Assembly: GCA_037013685.1 (NCBI GenBank)
Contig: CM072889.1
Span: 8,565,976 to 8,629,975, forward strand
Origin: Acridotheres tristis
Taxonomy: Eukaryota; Chordata; Aves; Passeriformes; Sturnidae
Reading direction: 5' to 3'
Length of the DNA: 64,000 nucleotides
The notes beneath the pieces were generated by a model. The model saw nothing but the letters and a program-made list of their open reading frames with translations. It searched no databases and was not told the origin of the DNA. Both the position numbers and the translations under genes were made by a program. Below are positions 63,659-64,000 of the stretch, in pieces. Numbering within the stretch: the stretch's first letter is position 1; every line of letters begins with the position of its first letter.

Positions 63659-64000
63659 CCAGTATACATTATTTCTCTTTGACTTCCCATGGGTTTGATT
63701 TTGTAAAATGCTGAGAACTTTCCATTCCCACTGGCTTCTGTGGAACATAAAGAAGTCTGCATTATATGGGACAGACCCATTATGTTTACATATTTAAACT
63801 CAAGCTTAAATTGTCTTAAACTAATCCTACACTGTTAGGATGTGCCCTTTGTTAGACATTACAGGTGTACACTTAACAGCAAATATTTTAATATAACTAT
63901 TTAAAAATCTCTCTCCCCTTTACTTCTTAGGCTTCTGAGTTTCTACACTTTCCCAAAATATATCTACTATATTTTATCTCTGTAAATGCTTCTCGTAATG
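63659..64000. other. Right end of the window
   Basis: AT-rich; nothing recognised. Confidence 0.6.

Noticed and set aside
63215..63714. Open frames of 95-155 codons near the right end
   Set aside because: They run through the G/T-rich low-complexity tract and owe their length to it.

Overview
This window is vertebrate nuclear DNA, most likely from a bird. Three split or single-exon genes lie in long AT-rich non-coding DNA. Several 3'-truncated CR1 retroposon copies end in the CR1-type tail ATTCTGTGATTCTGTGA, and several stand-alone LTRs of endogenous retroviruses are present. There is no bacterial-style coding density, so most open frames are chance frames in introns, LTRs or low-complexity DNA. 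The gene order ACSL4 - KCNE5 - NXT2, with NXT2 on the opposite strand, matches the order I know from human Xq22-q23. The block is therefore a conserved synteny segment.

Layout. 1-17.3 kb: no coding exon and no CpG-rich promoter; probably 5' intron of ACSL4. It holds an antisense solo LTR with a perfect 6-bp target duplication (13597-14264), a CR1 copy (about 9650-10190) and AT-rich repeats. 17.5-30.5 kb (+): all 14 coding exons of ACSL4, joining in one frame to 711 residues, with a 3' UTR to about 32.1 kb. 37.8-38.1 kb (+): KCNE5, one CpG-rich exon of 101 codons, flanked closely on both sides by CR1 copies. 45.2-50.4 kb (-): NXT2, four coding exons (141 residues), with a CpG-rich promoter carrying two opposed ETS-type sites; its second intron holds an LTR. 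50.5-64 kb: no gene recognised. This part holds two copies of one LTR-like repeat 9 kb apart, a GC-rich LTR-like block at 55.3-55.8 kb, a CR1 copy joined to an orphan CpG-rich patch with a full CRE (58.85-59.05 kb), and a G/T-rich low-complexity tract near the right end.

Functions. ACSL4 activates long-chain polyunsaturated fatty acids, notably arachidonate, to acyl-CoA. KCNE5 is a single-pass accessory subunit of voltage-gated potassium channels. NXT2 is an NTF2-fold partner of NXF-type mRNA export receptors. They share no pathway; they are neighbours by inherited gene order. ACSL4 and KCNE5 are transcribed toward NXT2. I found no unknown multi-gene system. The points most worth following are the compact KCNE5, the orphan CRE/CpG patch, and the LTRs placed in or beside the genes.
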